Origin: Propionibacteriaceae bacterium
Lineage (GTDB): Bacteria > Actinomycetota > Actinomycetes > Propionibacteriales > Propionibacteriaceae
Direction of reading: 5' to 3'
Length of the DNA stretch: 12,564 nt
NCBI GenBank assembly: GCA_027346035.1
Contig: DAIESZ010000137.1
Span: forward strand, 1 to 12,564
The notes under the pieces were generated by a model that was not told where the DNA came from, did not search any database, and worked only from the letters and a program-made list of their open reading frames with translations. Both the position numbers and the translations under genes were made by a program. Shown piece by piece: positions 6,211 to 12,564 of the stretch. Position 1 is the first letter of the stretch. Each line of letters begins with the position of its first letter.

Positions 6211-8718
6211 TCAGATGAACAGTGTGGTCTGGGAATCGGCCGCGTCGTCGAGGAAGGTTGCGACGCCACCGAAATCGATCCCGTCGATGAGATCGGACTT
6301 CTCGATGCCGAGCAGGTCCATCGTCATCGTGCAGGCGATGATCCTGGCCCCGCCGTGGATGGCGGCGTCGATCATCTCGGGGAGCGTCGCGACATTGTGC
6401 TGCCTCATCGTGTTCTTGATCAGCGCGGCACCCGCGCCGCCCATGTTCATCTGCGAGAGCGGCAGCGCGTCGGGGCCGGAGGGCATCATCTTGGCCATCA
6501 TCTTCTCCATGGCCTTCATGTCCCGCTTCGGGGCGTCCGGGTCACGCAGGGCGTTCAGCCCCCAGAAGGTGAAGAACATCGGGACGTCGTTGCCCATGGC
6601 CAGGGCGCCGTTGGCGATGATGAACGCCGCCACCAGCTTGTCGAGGTCGCCGGAGAACACGACGAACGAATTGCGGGCTCGTGCGGGCGGCTGAGCCTGG
6701 GCGGCAGGGGCCACCGCCGCTCCACCCTTACGGAACGTCGCCTTGAAACCGGGGCCCTCAGGTTCGATGTCGACGAGCGAGTGGCCGTTGCGACGTGCCC
6801 ACGCGGGAGCGTCAGTGGCGAACCCGGCGTCGGAGACGTGGGCGGTGATTTCGTCTCCCGCGTGGAGGTCCTTCATCCGCTCGGTGAGCTTCATGATCGG
6901 GCCCGGGCAGGCCAGGCCGGTGACGTCGAGGTCGATCGTGATTCCCGAGGCCAAGGAGGGCAGCGAGTCCCGCTCTGCGTACGGCGTGATCGGCGCCGGC
7001 GCATCCGTCTTCTCGGGTTCGACGTCGTGCCAGAAGCGGAACGTCGTCGAACCGCCCGACAACAACGAGACGTCGTCGAAGCCCTTCTGGGCGAGCACCC
7101 GATAGGCAAGGTAACTCCGGAATCCCACGGCGCAATAGAGCCGGACCGGCGTGGAACGATCAAAATCCTCGATCGCCTGGCGGATCGTGCCCACCGGAAC
7201 ATTTTCGGCACCCGGGATATGCCAGATATCGAATTCTTCGGGTTCGCGGACGTCGATGATCCGGGCGCCCTCGGTGACCGCGGGGTAATCCTCGGCGTAC
7301 CACAGCTTCACATCCCCGAGAATCGTGTTGGCCGCGACGAAACCGGCCATGTTGATCGGATCCTTGGCCGAGCCGAACGGCGGGGCGTAGGCGAGTTCCA
7401 TCTTTTCGAGGTCGAAGACGGTGCCGCCCATCCGGATCACGGCGGCGAGGACGTCGAGTCGTTTGTCGACCCCGTCGAATCCGGCGCACTGGCCGCCGAG
7501 CAGGCGTCCGCTCTCTGGGTCGAACAACACCTTGAGGTGCAGCATCGACGTGCCGGGATAGTAGCCCGCGTGTCCGGTCGGATGCACGTGCATGGCACGG
7601 TACGGCAGGCCCGCGGCCTGCAGTTGCCGCACGGACGCCCCGGTGCCGCCCGCCACCATGTCGAAGACCTTGACGACCGAGGTGCCCTGGGTGGAGTCGT
7701 AGGTGGTGTCGCGACCGCAGATGTTCTCGCCCGCCACCCGCGCCTCGCGGTTGGCCGGCCCGGCCAGCGGCACGAGGTGCGACCCGGGCAGGACGGTGTG
7801 GGGCGTCTCGACCACGTCGCCCGCGGCCCACACGGCGGGATCGTTGGTGCGCTGGTGCGTGTCGACCTTGATGCCCCCGCGGGGGCCGAGCTCGATGCCG
7901 GCGGCGACCGCAATGTCGGTGCGAGGGCGGACGCCGGCGGAGAGGATCACGAGGTCGGCGGGCAGCACGACGTTGTTCTTGAGCTCGACGTTGAGCCCAC
8001 CCTCCTTACGGGGGCTGAACGCGGCGACCGCCGCTCCCAGGTGCACCTTGATGCCGTGAGCCCTCAGGTGGCGTTCGACCGAGATCGACATCTCCTTGTC
8101 GAGGGGCGGCAGGATCTGGTCGGCCATTTCGACGACGTCGACCGAGGCGCCCCGGTCGCGCAGGTTCTCGGCCATCTCCAAGCCGATGTAGCCGGCGCCG
8201 ACGACGACGGTGCGCAGGGTGGGATCCTTGCGGTTCCGGCGGCCGGCCTGCACCTCGATCTTGGCCTTCGCGACCGCGGCGTCGACGATCTCCTTGATCT
8301 GGTCCATGTCGCCGATCCGCCGTAGCACGTGCACCCCTGGCAGACCGATGCCGGCCATCGGGGGCCGAACCGCCCGGGCACCCATGCAGAGCGCGAGCTT
8401 GTCGTAGCTCTCGGTGTATTCGCGACCGGTGTCGAGTTCGACCACCCGAACCGTTCTGGCGTCCCGATCAATGCTCGTGACCTCGGACCCGACCCGCACG
8501 TCGATGTTCAACCGTTCGTGCAGCGTCTCGGGCGTTTGCAGGATCAGGCGATCACGCGTCGCGATGACCTCCCCGATGTGATAGGGCAGGCCACAGTTCG
8601 CGAACGAGACGTGGTGCGACCTCTCGAGCACCACGATCTCGGCATCCTCATCGAGCCGACGGGCTCGAGCCGCCACCGACGCTCCCGCGGCGACGCCGCC
8701 GACAACCACCAGTTTCAT
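6211..8718 (-). CDS. Four-module sulfane-sulfur flavoprotein: CoA-disulfide-reductase-like FAD/NAD(P) oxidoreductase + rhodanese + TusA + DsrE-like
   Basis: 835 aa. Module 1 (1-460): FAD-binding start KLVVVGGVAAGAS, redox cysteine Cys42 in SFANCGLPY (the single-cysteine CoADR/NADH oxidase/persulfide reductase type), NAD(P)-binding VVVGAGYIGLE at 171-181, second FAD motif AAGD at 298-301, and a dimerisation domain ending around PPFGSAKDPINMAGF. Module 2 (465-575): rhodanese, Cys529 in YCAVGFRSY. Module 3 (592-665): TusA fold, Cys604 in CPGP. Module 4 (682-835): DsrE/DsrF/DrsH-like, Cys796 in ACTMTMDLLG, joined by an Ala/Pro linker at 666-682. All four active cysteines are present. Known relatives reduce CoA persulfide, polysulfide or CoA disulfide with NAD(P)H and relay sulfane sulfur; the exact substrate is not settled by sequence. 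Start: GAGGAG at 8724-8729, five bases before ATG; the 24 in-frame codons upstream lack family similarity. It is cytoplasmic and is followed by the regulator. Confidence 0.94.
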   Translation of the reverse strand: MKLVVVGGVAAGASVAARARRLDEDAEIVVLERSHHVSFANCGLPYHIGEVIATRDRLILQTPETLHERLNIDVRVGSEVTSIDRDARTVRVVELDTGREYTESYDKLALCMGARAVRPPMAGIGLPGVHVLRRIGDMDQIKEIVDAAVAKAKIEVQAGRRNRKDPTLRTVVVGAGYIGLEMAENLRDRGASVDVVEMADQILPPLDKEMSISVERHLRAHGIKVHLGAAVAAFSPRKEGGLNVELKNNVVLPADLVILSAGVRPRTDIAVAAGIELGPRGGIKVDTHQRTNDPAVWAAGDVVETPHTVLPGSHLVPLAGPANREARVAGENICGRDTTYDSTQGTSVVKVFDMVAGGTGASVRQLQAAGLPYRAMHVHPTGHAGYYPGTSMLHLKVLFDPESGRLLGGQCAGFDGVDKRLDVLAAVIRMGGTVFDLEKMELAYAPPFGSAKDPINMAGFVAANTILGDVKLWYAEDYPAVTEGARIIDVREPEEFDIWHIPGAENVPVGTIRQAIEDFDRSTPVRLYCAVGFRSYLAYRVLAQKGFDDVSLLSGGSTTFRFWHDVEPEKTDAPAPITPYAERDSLPSLASGITIDLDVTGLACPGPIMKLTERMKDLHAGDEITAHVSDAGFATDAPAWARRNGHSLVDIEPEGPGFKATFRKGGAAVAPAAQAQPPARARNSFVVFSGDLDKLVAAFIIANGALAMGNDVPMFFTFWGLNALRDPDAPKRDMKAMEKMMAKMMPSGPDALPLSQMNMGGAGAALIKNTMRQHNVATLPEMIDAAIHGGARIIACTMTMDLLGIEKSDLIDGIDFGGVATFLDDAADSQTTLFI

Positions 8719-8740
8719 AGCTGCTCCTCGAGTTGTGCAG

Positions 8741-8772
8741 GCGTCAAAAATACCGGGTGAGGTATCTGACGC
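8741..8772. promoter_or_regulatory. Inverted repeat and possible -10 element upstream of the flavoprotein gene
   Basis: GCGTCA (8741-8746) pairs with TGACGC (8767-8772), and ATACC (8750-8754) with GGTAT (8761-8765), around a six-base centre GGGTGA; the inner spacers differ (3 against 1 base). On the minus strand a -10-like TATTTT lies at 8747-8752, about 29 bases before the ATG, within the left half of the repeat. It is therefore well placed as promoter plus operator, or as a leader hairpin. Its bases do not resemble the 49-bp palindrome at 6035-6083. Confidence 0.45.
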
Positions 8773-8872
8773 AGGCGGTGGGGCAGCCATCCGCGCACCG
8801 CTGCGCGACCGACGGGCGCCGAACCGGCGCGTTCCACACTAGGAGCCGCCCGGCCGGTCCGGGCAGAAACGA

Positions 8873-8905
8873 CGAGAGGGACCCGGGAAACCCGGGCCCC
8901 TCTCG
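8873..8905 (-). terminator. Terminator hairpin of the rpsF-ssb-rpsR-rplI operon
   Basis: Arms 8873-8887 and 8891-8905 form a 15-bp stem with one A/C mismatch and a 3-base loop. It lies 72 bases after the rplI stop. On the minus strand it is followed by TCGTTTCT, only weakly T-rich, as is common in actinomycetes. A second, weaker 6-bp hairpin (8848-8853/8859-8864) follows directly, giving a possible double terminator. It separates the ribosomal operon from the flavoprotein gene on the same strand. Confidence 0.75.
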
Positions 8906-8977
8906 CACAGCCAGATCCTGATCAGCCCGCCCGCGTGCTGCGAGCGTCGTGATCAGCGGTGAGTCTGGCCAGTTCTG

Positions 8978-9427
8978 TCAGTCGGCCGCGGAGACCTCGA
9001 CCGGGATGTGCGCCGTGACCGCCTCGTGCAGCTTCACACCCACGGTGTGGGAGCCGAGCGTCTTGATCGGTTTGATGATGACGACCGCACGCTTGTCGAT
9101 CGTCGGTCCGCCCGCCTTCTTGACGGCCTGAGCGACATCGGCCGCGGTGACCGCGCCGAACAGCTTGCCGCTGTCGCCGGCGCGGGCGCTCAGCGTGACG
9201 GAGATGCCTTCGAGCTGGACCCGGACCTGCTGGGCATGCTCGATGCCGCGGATCTCGCGGGCATCGCGGGCACGCTTGATGCCCTCGATCTGCTTCTCGG
9301 CGCCCTTGGTCCAGGCGATCGCGTAGCTGCGGGGCAACAGGTAGTTGCGGCCGTAGCCTGGCTTGACGTCGACGATGTCGCCGGCCAGTCCCAGGTTGTC
9401 AACGGCAGCGGTGAGAATGAGCTTCAT
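8978..9427 (-). CDS. rplI: 50S ribosomal protein L9
   Basis: 149 aa, the usual length. Seen: the N-terminal domain MKLILTAAVDNLGLAGDIVDVKPGYGRNYLLP with the L9 signature (glycines and GYGRNYLLP), the long connecting helix at about 40-75, and the C-terminal rRNA-binding domain with SGKLFGAVTAADVAQAV and KPIKTLGSHTVGVKLH. L9 binds 23S rRNA near the base of the L1 stalk and helps keep the reading frame. AAGGGGA at 9435-9441 lies seven bases before ATG. It is the last gene of the operon, 15 bp after rpsR, with the terminator at 8873-8905 downstream. Confidence 0.98.
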   Translation of the reverse strand: MKLILTAAVDNLGLAGDIVDVKPGYGRNYLLPRSYAIAWTKGAEKQIEGIKRARDAREIRGIEHAQQVRVQLEGISVTLSARAGDSGKLFGAVTAADVAQAVKKAGGPTIDKRAVVIIKPIKTLGSHTVGVKLHEAVTAHIPVEVSAAD

Positions 9428-9442
9428 CGGTGCGTCCCCTTC

Positions 9443-9682
9443 TCAGCGAGCGGTCGTGGCGTAGGGCAGCAAGGCGACCTCACGCGCGTTCTTGATGGCG
9501 ATGGCGACCTTGCGCTGGTCCTGAACCGACAGTCCGGTCACACGACGGGCACGGATCTTTCCGCGCTCGGAAATGAACTTCCGCAGGGTCGCGGCGTCCT
9601 TGTAGTCGACCTTGTCGATCCTCACCGTCTTGGTGGGTGCGATCTTCTTCTTGTTCACAGGCTTGCGCTGTGGACCGGCCAT
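9443..9682 (-). CDS. rpsR: 30S ribosomal protein S18, cysteine-free form
   Basis: 79 aa. Core [50 protein letters not shown] is unmistakable S18. S18 binds 16S rRNA with S6 on the platform of the small subunit. The N-terminus ([20 protein letters not shown]) lacks the CxxC found in zinc-binding S18, and the whole protein has neither cysteine nor histidine, so it is the zinc-independent (C-) type. AAGGAGAG lies upstream of the ATG at a normal distance. It sits between ssb (124 bp spacer) and rplI (15 bp) in the conserved operon. In mycobacteria, as I recall, the gene at this position is the cysteine-containing form. Confidence 0.97.
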   Translation of the reverse strand: MAGPQRKPVNKKKIAPTKTVRIDKVDYKDAATLRKFISERGKIRARRVTGLSVQDQRKVAIAIKNAREVALLPYATTAR

Positions 9683-9703
9683 TGTGGTGCTCTCCTTGTC
9701 TTG

Positions 9704-9743
9704 CGGGGCTCAGCCCCGTGAAAAGCCCGGCGCTGGACGCCGG
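9704..9743. other. Two small hairpins in the ssb-rpsR spacer
   Basis: CGGGGC-TCA-GCCCCG (9704-9718) and CCGGCG-N5-CGCCGG (9727-9743) follow each other in the 124-bp gap between ssb and rpsR. The first lies just upstream of the rpsR Shine-Dalgarno on the minus-strand RNA. They may act in RNA processing, partial termination or stability inside the operon. There is no T-tract. In DNA this GC-rich, hairpins of six pairs also arise by chance. Confidence 0.35.
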
Positions 9744-9806
9744 AATGTGCCTGGCCCGTGCCGGAGATGACCGGCCCGGGTGTGCATGGGTTGAGGGACG
9801 GTCGGC

Positions 9807-10349
9807 TCAGAACGGGGGCTCGTCCGACTGGGCCTGCGCCCAGGGATCGGTGCCTCCGGACCGGTTGTCGCCGGATCCGCCTTGTGCAGGTTGTGACCAA
9901 CCGCCTTGAGCTGCGCCCTGGGGGCCACCCTGCGACCAGCCGCCACCACCACCGCCACCGCCACTGCCCCCCGACGAGGAGGACGACGATCCGCGACTGA
10001 CCTTGGCCGTGGCGAACCGCAGCGACGGGCCGACCTCGTCGACCTCGACCTCGAAGACCGTGCGCTTCTCACCCTCACGGGTTTCGTAGCTGCGCGACCG
10101 GAGCCGGCCGGTGACGATCACTCGCATGCCCTTGGTGAGCGACTCGGCGACGTTCTCGGCCGCCTGCCTCCACACGGAGCAGTTGAGGAACATGGCTTCG
10201 CCGTCCTTCCACTCGTTCGACTGACGGTCGAACGTGCGCGGGGTCGAGGCCACGGTGAAGCTGGCCACGGCCGCCCCTGACGGGGTGAAGCGCAGGTCGG
10301 GATCGGCGGTGAGATTGCCGATGAGCGTGATGGGCGTTTCGCCTGCCAT
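9807..10349 (-). CDS. ssb: Single-stranded DNA-binding protein
   Basis: 180 aa. Residues 1-115 form the OB fold: [29 protein letters not shown], then [35 protein letters not shown], as in actinobacterial SSBs. A flexible Ser/Gly-rich linker (about 119-170, with a run of eight glycines and several WSQ/GGW units) leads to the acidic tip SDEPPF, the docking site for DNA-repair and replication proteins. It coats single-stranded DNA in replication, recombination and repair. GGAG at 10356-10359 lies six bases before ATG. It is the second gene of the rpsF operon, 134 bp after rpsF. Confidence 0.98.
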   Translation of the reverse strand: MAGETPITLIGNLTADPDLRFTPSGAAVASFTVASTPRTFDRQSNEWKDGEAMFLNCSVWRQAAENVAESLTKGMRVIVTGRLRSRSYETREGEKRTVFEVEVDEVGPSLRFATAKVSRGSSSSSSGGSGGGGGGGGWSQGGPQGAAQGGWSQPAQGGSGDNRSGGTDPWAQAQSDEPPF

Positions 10350-10435
10350 GTGGAACTCCGATGATCGGAACGTGTTGGGTGACGTCCCTGATTGTCTCGA
10401 AGGGCTCGGACAATCCGGTGGCGTCGCGAACCCGG

Positions 10436-10473
10436 TGTGGATAACTCGCCCGGATCAGCCGGGCTGTGGACGG
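10436..10473. promoter_or_regulatory. DnaA-box-like sites in the rpsF-ssb spacer
   Basis: TGTGGATAA at 10436-10444 is the exact complement of the classical DnaA box TTATCCACA. TGTGGACGG at 10465-10473 matches the actinobacterial variant TTGTCCACA (as complement) at 7 of 9 bases, in the same orientation and 29 bp away. Between them lies a small hairpin GCCCGG-N5-CCGGGC (10448-10464). The sites are just upstream of ssb. No cluster of boxes or dnaA/dnaN gene is seen, so this is not an origin. Binding by DnaA is a guess. Confidence 0.35.
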
Positions 10474-10483
10474 GTTCTCGGGC

Positions 10484-10774
10484 TCAGTGGGCGTCGGGGC
10501 GCAGAACCTTGGTGCGCATGATCGATTCGTCGATCGTCATGAGACGGTCGAGTTCCTTGACCACGGCGGGTTCTGCGGTGAGGTTGACGACGACGTAGCT
10601 GCCTTCGGACTTCTTGTTGATGTCGTAGGCGAGACGACGACGGCCCCACACGTCGATGTTGTCGACGGTTCCGCCACCATTGGTGACGGTCTGCAGGTGC
10701 TTGTCGATGAGCGGAGAAACTTGGCGGTCGTCAACCTCGGGATCGACGATGACCATGACTTCGTACTTACGCAT
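10484..10774 (-). CDS. rpsF: 30S ribosomal protein S6
   Basis: 96 aa, usual length. Seen: [19 protein letters not shown] at the start, [37 protein letters not shown] in the centre, and [19 protein letters not shown] at the end. S6 pairs with S18 on the small-subunit platform. The start at 10774 is fixed by homology and by a full AGGAGGT at 10786-10792, although the 11-base spacing is long; the 37 in-frame codons upstream are not S6-like. It is the first gene of the operon rpsF-ssb-rpsR-rplI. The promoter probably lies near 10906-10911. Confidence 0.98.
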   Translation of the reverse strand: MRKYEVMVIVDPEVDDRQVSPLIDKHLQTVTNGGGTVDNIDVWGRRRLAYDINKKSEGSYVVVNLTAEPAVVKELDRLMTIDESIMRTKVLRPDAH

Positions 10775-10804
10775 GCGCGAATTCCACCTCCTACGGTCTC
10801 GACG

Positions 10805-10825
10805 GCCACGGGACTTTCCCGTGGC
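10805..10825 (-). other. Hairpin in the rpsF leader
   Basis: GCCACGGG (10805-10812) pairs perfectly with CCCGTGGC (10818-10825) around a five-base loop, just upstream of the rpsF ribosome binding site. A second hairpin, GTCCGG-N4-CCGGAC, lies at 10844-10859. Many bacteria have an rpsF leader RNA that binds the S6:S18 dimer for feedback control. I could not match its conserved CCG bulge with confidence here, so only the hairpins are claimed. Confidence 0.4.
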
Positions 10826-10905
10826 AGGAGGGCGATGCGGGGCGTCCGGGGAGCCGGACATCGGCCAGTTCCGGCGCGGATGCACCCGGCAACGGCCGAT
10901 CGGTA

Positions 10906-10911
10906 ATGCTA
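10906..10911 (-). promoter_or_regulatory. Probable -10 element of the rpsF operon
   Basis: Minus-strand TAGCAT (complement of ATGCTA) in the context GGTAGCATTACC fits the actinobacterial TAnnnT -10 pattern. It lies in a GC-rich gap, with a weak -35-like TTCGCG 18 bases upstream. The distance to the rpsF ATG implies a leader of about 125 nt. Confidence 0.45.
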
Positions 10912-10960
10912 CCCGCCCGGCGGGTGGAACGCGAACGGGGATCGTCCGGGCCCGACGACG

Positions 10961-11347
10961 TCAGTGCGGCGTCCGCGGAGGGCCGGGGATCAGGACCTGC
11001 CCCTCGGCCCGCCAGGCAGCCAGGCCACCCGTGACGAACTCGGCCCGGTAGCCCTGCTCGCGGACCGCCCGCACCAGCAATCCCGAGCGCAGCCCCGTGT
11101 CACAGATCAACACGAACGCGCCGTCGGGCTCGGCGAGGGGGTTGTCCCCGTGGACGGCGCCGAAGGCGTCCCGGCCGAGCTCCCTGGCGTCGACGAGTCG
11201 CGAGCCCGGGGCGTGCCCCGCCTCGTACTCTGCTCTCGTGCGCACGTCGACGAGGGTTCCTCCGGAGGCCAGCAGTCGCAGCGCCTCCGACACGGTGATG
11301 CCCCCGGTCGGCATCACCTTCGAACTCAGGAAGTCACGAAACCCCAT
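10961..11347 (-). CDS. Single-domain rhodanese-like sulfurtransferase
   Basis: 128 aa. Rhodanese fold: ITVSEALRLLASGGTLVDVRTRAEYEAGHAPGS at 17-49 (the VDVRTRAEYEAGHAPG box), and the active-site loop ICDTGLRSGLLV with Cys82, followed by GYRAEFVTGGLAAWRAEG. Such proteins carry sulfane sulfur as a cysteine persulfide. There is no signal peptide or membrane segment, so it is cytoplasmic. The ATG at 11347 has only a weak AGGA-type ribosome site. It ends 187 bp before rpsF on the same strand, and a promoter-like element for rpsF lies between, so it is probably not part of that operon. It is a second, separate rhodanese besides the domain in the flavoprotein at 6211-8718. Confidence 0.9.
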   Translation of the reverse strand: MGFRDFLSSKVMPTGGITVSEALRLLASGGTLVDVRTRAEYEAGHAPGSRLVDARELGRDAFGAVHGDNPLAEPDGAFVLICDTGLRSGLLVRAVREQGYRAEFVTGGLAAWRAEGQVLIPGPPRTPH

Positions 11348-11387
11348 GGGCCAATCCTGACACGGACCGAAGAGGGCCGGACCCGAG

Positions 11388-11412
11388 GTTCCCCGCGCTG
11401 GGCGCGGGGAAC
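11388..11412. terminator. Strong hairpin between the glycosidase-like gene and the rhodanese gene
   Basis: GTTCCCCGCGC (11388-11398) and GCGCGGGGAAC (11402-11412) form a perfect 11-bp stem with a 3-base loop. No T-tract follows on either strand. It lies about 100 bases after the leftward glycosidase-like stop and 40 bases before the rhodanese ATG, so it may end the first transcript or fold in the leader of the second. Confidence 0.55.
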
Positions 11413-11491
11413 GTGCGGATCGAGGCGGTCACCGGGTTGGTCGTCCCCGCCCCTGACGCAGCGCTCCGCGCCCGGACGTCGCGGAGGCCAT

Positions 11492-11511
11492 GCCGGGCTC
11501 TCGCGCCCGGC
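11492..11511 (-). terminator. Hairpin directly after the glycosidase-like stop codon
   Basis: GCCGGGC (11492-11498) pairs with GCCCGGC (11505-11511) around a six-base loop. It begins three bases after the TAG at 11515-11517 on the minus strand, a good place for a terminator or mRNA 3' end. No T-tract is present. Confidence 0.5.
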
Positions 11512-11514
11512 CTC

Positions 11515-12564
11515 CTAGAGCCGACCGAGGTGCATGGGGTTCGTCCGGTTCGCCGCGAGGATGGCCCACCCCGAGGCGCCGACGTGCTGGACCTGGAAGT
11601 AGCCGAATCCGAATCCGGTGTCGAGAAGGCTGGACGCGGCGACCACTCCGCCGTGCACCGGAACGCCACCGACATGCTGGTTCATCCCGAGGCTGGTGCG
11701 GGCGATCTCGACCTGCTGCACCAGCTGGACCGCCCGGGCCCGATCCTGCGGATCGAACCGGTCGTTGAGGGCGCAGGCCAGCTGCGACGTGCCCTCCAGC
11801 CAGACGCCGTGCTGATCGACGGGGATGCCGTTGTAGCTCGCCGTGGAGGTCTTGCTGGCGGAGCTGAAGGTGACACCCGAGATCGTGACGCCGGTCGGGA
11901 GTTGCGAGTTCGGCGCGTCCGGAGTGTCGGTGACGGCGAGTTCGGATCGGGCCCAGTCGAGTGTGCCCGCGTAGTCCTCGTTGCGCATCGACAACCAGCC
12001 CCATGTCTGAGGATCGAGCGGCAACGGATAGCGGTTGATCGTGTCGCCGTCGTTCGAGCCCGTGTAGAAGTAGCCGCCGTCGGGTTGCCACATCTGGTCG
12101 ACGAGACGCTGGGCCCGTTCGCGCGCCGCGGTCCAGCGGGCGTCGGGATCGGCGTGCTCCAGCATCCGGAACAAGGCGATGCAGTCCACGTTGTGTTCGG
12201 TGGACACGTTGGGGACCACGGCGTTGGCACCGTTCACTCCGAACAGGAATCCCCCCAGGCTCCGCGGGTTGGTGGCGACGTCGACGATCCAGTCGCCGAT
12301 GCGACGCGCCCCGGCCAGGTAGCGGTCGTCACGGGTGGTGTGGTGAAGCTGCAGCAGCGCCATGCCGGGCCAGGCCATGTCGCCCACGGCGGTTCCCAGG
12401 AACCCGAACTGCCAGCCGATGTTCGCCGTCCCGTCTCCCGTCACCAGGCCCCAGGCGTTGTACGAGCCGTCGTAGAACGTGTAGGGGCGCACGTTGTACG
12501 CCTGGCGGAGTCGACCGTCGTGGTACACGGGATCGTTGTCCTGGGCGAACAGCAGGCCGTCGCC
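11515..12564 (-). CDS. Large alpha-helical glycosidase-like protein (six-hairpin type), 5'-truncated
   Basis: The frame is open through the right edge, so the N-terminus is missing; 349 residues are visible. Seen: repeats of aromatic-rich helix-turn units such as AYNVRPYTFYDGSYNAWGLV, GMALLQLHHTTRDDRYLAGARRIGDWIVD, EHNVDCIALFRMLEH, RAQRLVDQMWQPDGGYFYTG, and LDTGFGFGYFQVQHVGASGWAILAANRTNPM at the end. This spacing is typical of (alpha/alpha)6 toroid proteins, found in many glycosidases, lyases and epimerase-like enzymes; in actinomycetes they are often exported. Which end carries an export signal cannot be seen. A GTG at 12526-12528 is in frame but is preceded by coding-like sequence (GDGLLFAQDNDP), so it is not taken as the start. 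I cannot name the family or the catalytic acid. Confidence 0.75.
   Translation of the reverse strand, partial: GDGLLFAQDNDPVYHDGRLRQAYNVRPYTFYDGSYNAWGLVTGDGTANIGWQFGFLGTAVGDMAWPGMALLQLHHTTRDDRYLAGARRIGDWIVDVATNPRSLGGFLFGVNGANAVVPNVSTEHNVDCIALFRMLEHADPDARWTAARERAQRLVDQMWQPDGGYFYTGSNDGDTINRYPLPLDPQTWGWLSMRNEDYAGTLDWARSELAVTDTPDAPNSQLPTGVTISGVTFSSASKTSTASYNGIPVDQHGVWLEGTSQLACALNDRFDPQDRARAVQLVQQVEIARTSLGMNQHVGGVPVHGGVVAASSLLDTGFGFGYFQVQHVGASGWAILAANRTNPMHLGRL

Noticed and set aside
6145..8325. A 726-codon open frame on the plus strand opposite the flavoprotein gene
   Set aside because: It is antisense to a protein with four intact recognised domains. Its own product is His/Asp/Gly/Arg-rich with no recognisable domain, as expected from the complement of a high-GC gene.
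3970..8718. Horizontally acquired island or mobile element
   Set aside because: No integrase, transposase, tRNA gene or flanking repeat was seen, and codon use looks the same as in the neighbouring housekeeping genes. Only the short operator-like patches are AT-rich.
8719..8790. 24-residue extension of the flavoprotein
   Set aside because: It would run through the inverted repeat and ribosome site; the family starts at MKLVVVGGVAAG, and GAGGAG sits five bases before that ATG.
10436..10473. Replication origin in the rpsF-ssb spacer
   Set aside because: Only one exact DnaA box and one weak match are present, with no AT-rich unwinding region and no dnaA, dnaN or parAB genes in the window.
10775..10885. 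37-residue extension of S6
   Set aside because: The S6 family starts at MRKYEVM. The extension is Arg/Pro-rich and would cover the AGGAGGT ribosome site and a leader hairpin.

Overview
The window comes from a high-GC bacterium, almost certainly an actinomycete (Actinomycetota). The grounds are the GC-rich third codon positions throughout, the GTG starts, the SerB with an N-terminal ACT region like mycobacterial SerB2, the SSB with a long Gly-rich linker and a DEPPF tip, and the rpsF-ssb-rpsR-rplI order. I cannot name a genus from sequence alone.

Layout, left to right. (1) 2-1789 (+): 3' part of a GH3 beta-glucosidase/beta-xylosidase-type gene, cut by the window edge. (2) 1790-2037: spacer with short tandem and inverted repeats. 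(3) 2038-3237 (+): serB, phosphoserine phosphatase, followed by a small glyoxalase-like (VOC) gene at 3287-3676 (+). (4) 3695-8718 (-): a leftward block. Read in transcription order it holds a four-module sulfane-sulfur flavoprotein (CoA-disulfide-reductase-like + rhodanese + TusA + DsrE-like), a three-cysteine winged-helix regulator of the COG2345/SufR-like kind, a roughly 12-TM histidine-bearing membrane protein resembling NnrS or haem-copper-oxidase subunit I-like proteins, and a 92-aa acidic protein whose start overlaps the membrane gene stop by ATGA. Each of the first three genes has its own inverted repeat just upstream; the one before the regulator is a 49-bp near-palindrome. (5) 8978-10774 (-): ribosomal/replication operon rpsF-ssb-rpsR-rplI, with a terminator hairpin after rplI. 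(6) 10961-11347 (-): single-domain rhodanese. (7) 11515-12564 (-): 3' part of a large alpha-helical glycosidase-like protein, cut by the window edge.

How the genes may work together. The serB and ribosomal/ssb regions are housekeeping. The block at 3695-8718 is the candidate system. The flavoprotein carries one reactive cysteine in each of its four modules, a layout suited to passing or reducing persulfide sulfur. The regulator has a cysteine set that in related proteins holds an Fe-S cluster, and it sits between the flavoprotein and the membrane protein. My inference is a redox-, sulfane-sulfur- or nitric-oxide-responsive unit; the sequence does not prove the signal or the membrane protein's substrate. 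No rRNA, tRNA, CRISPR, insertion sequence or integrase was seen, and no gene-free stretch exceeds 300 bases.
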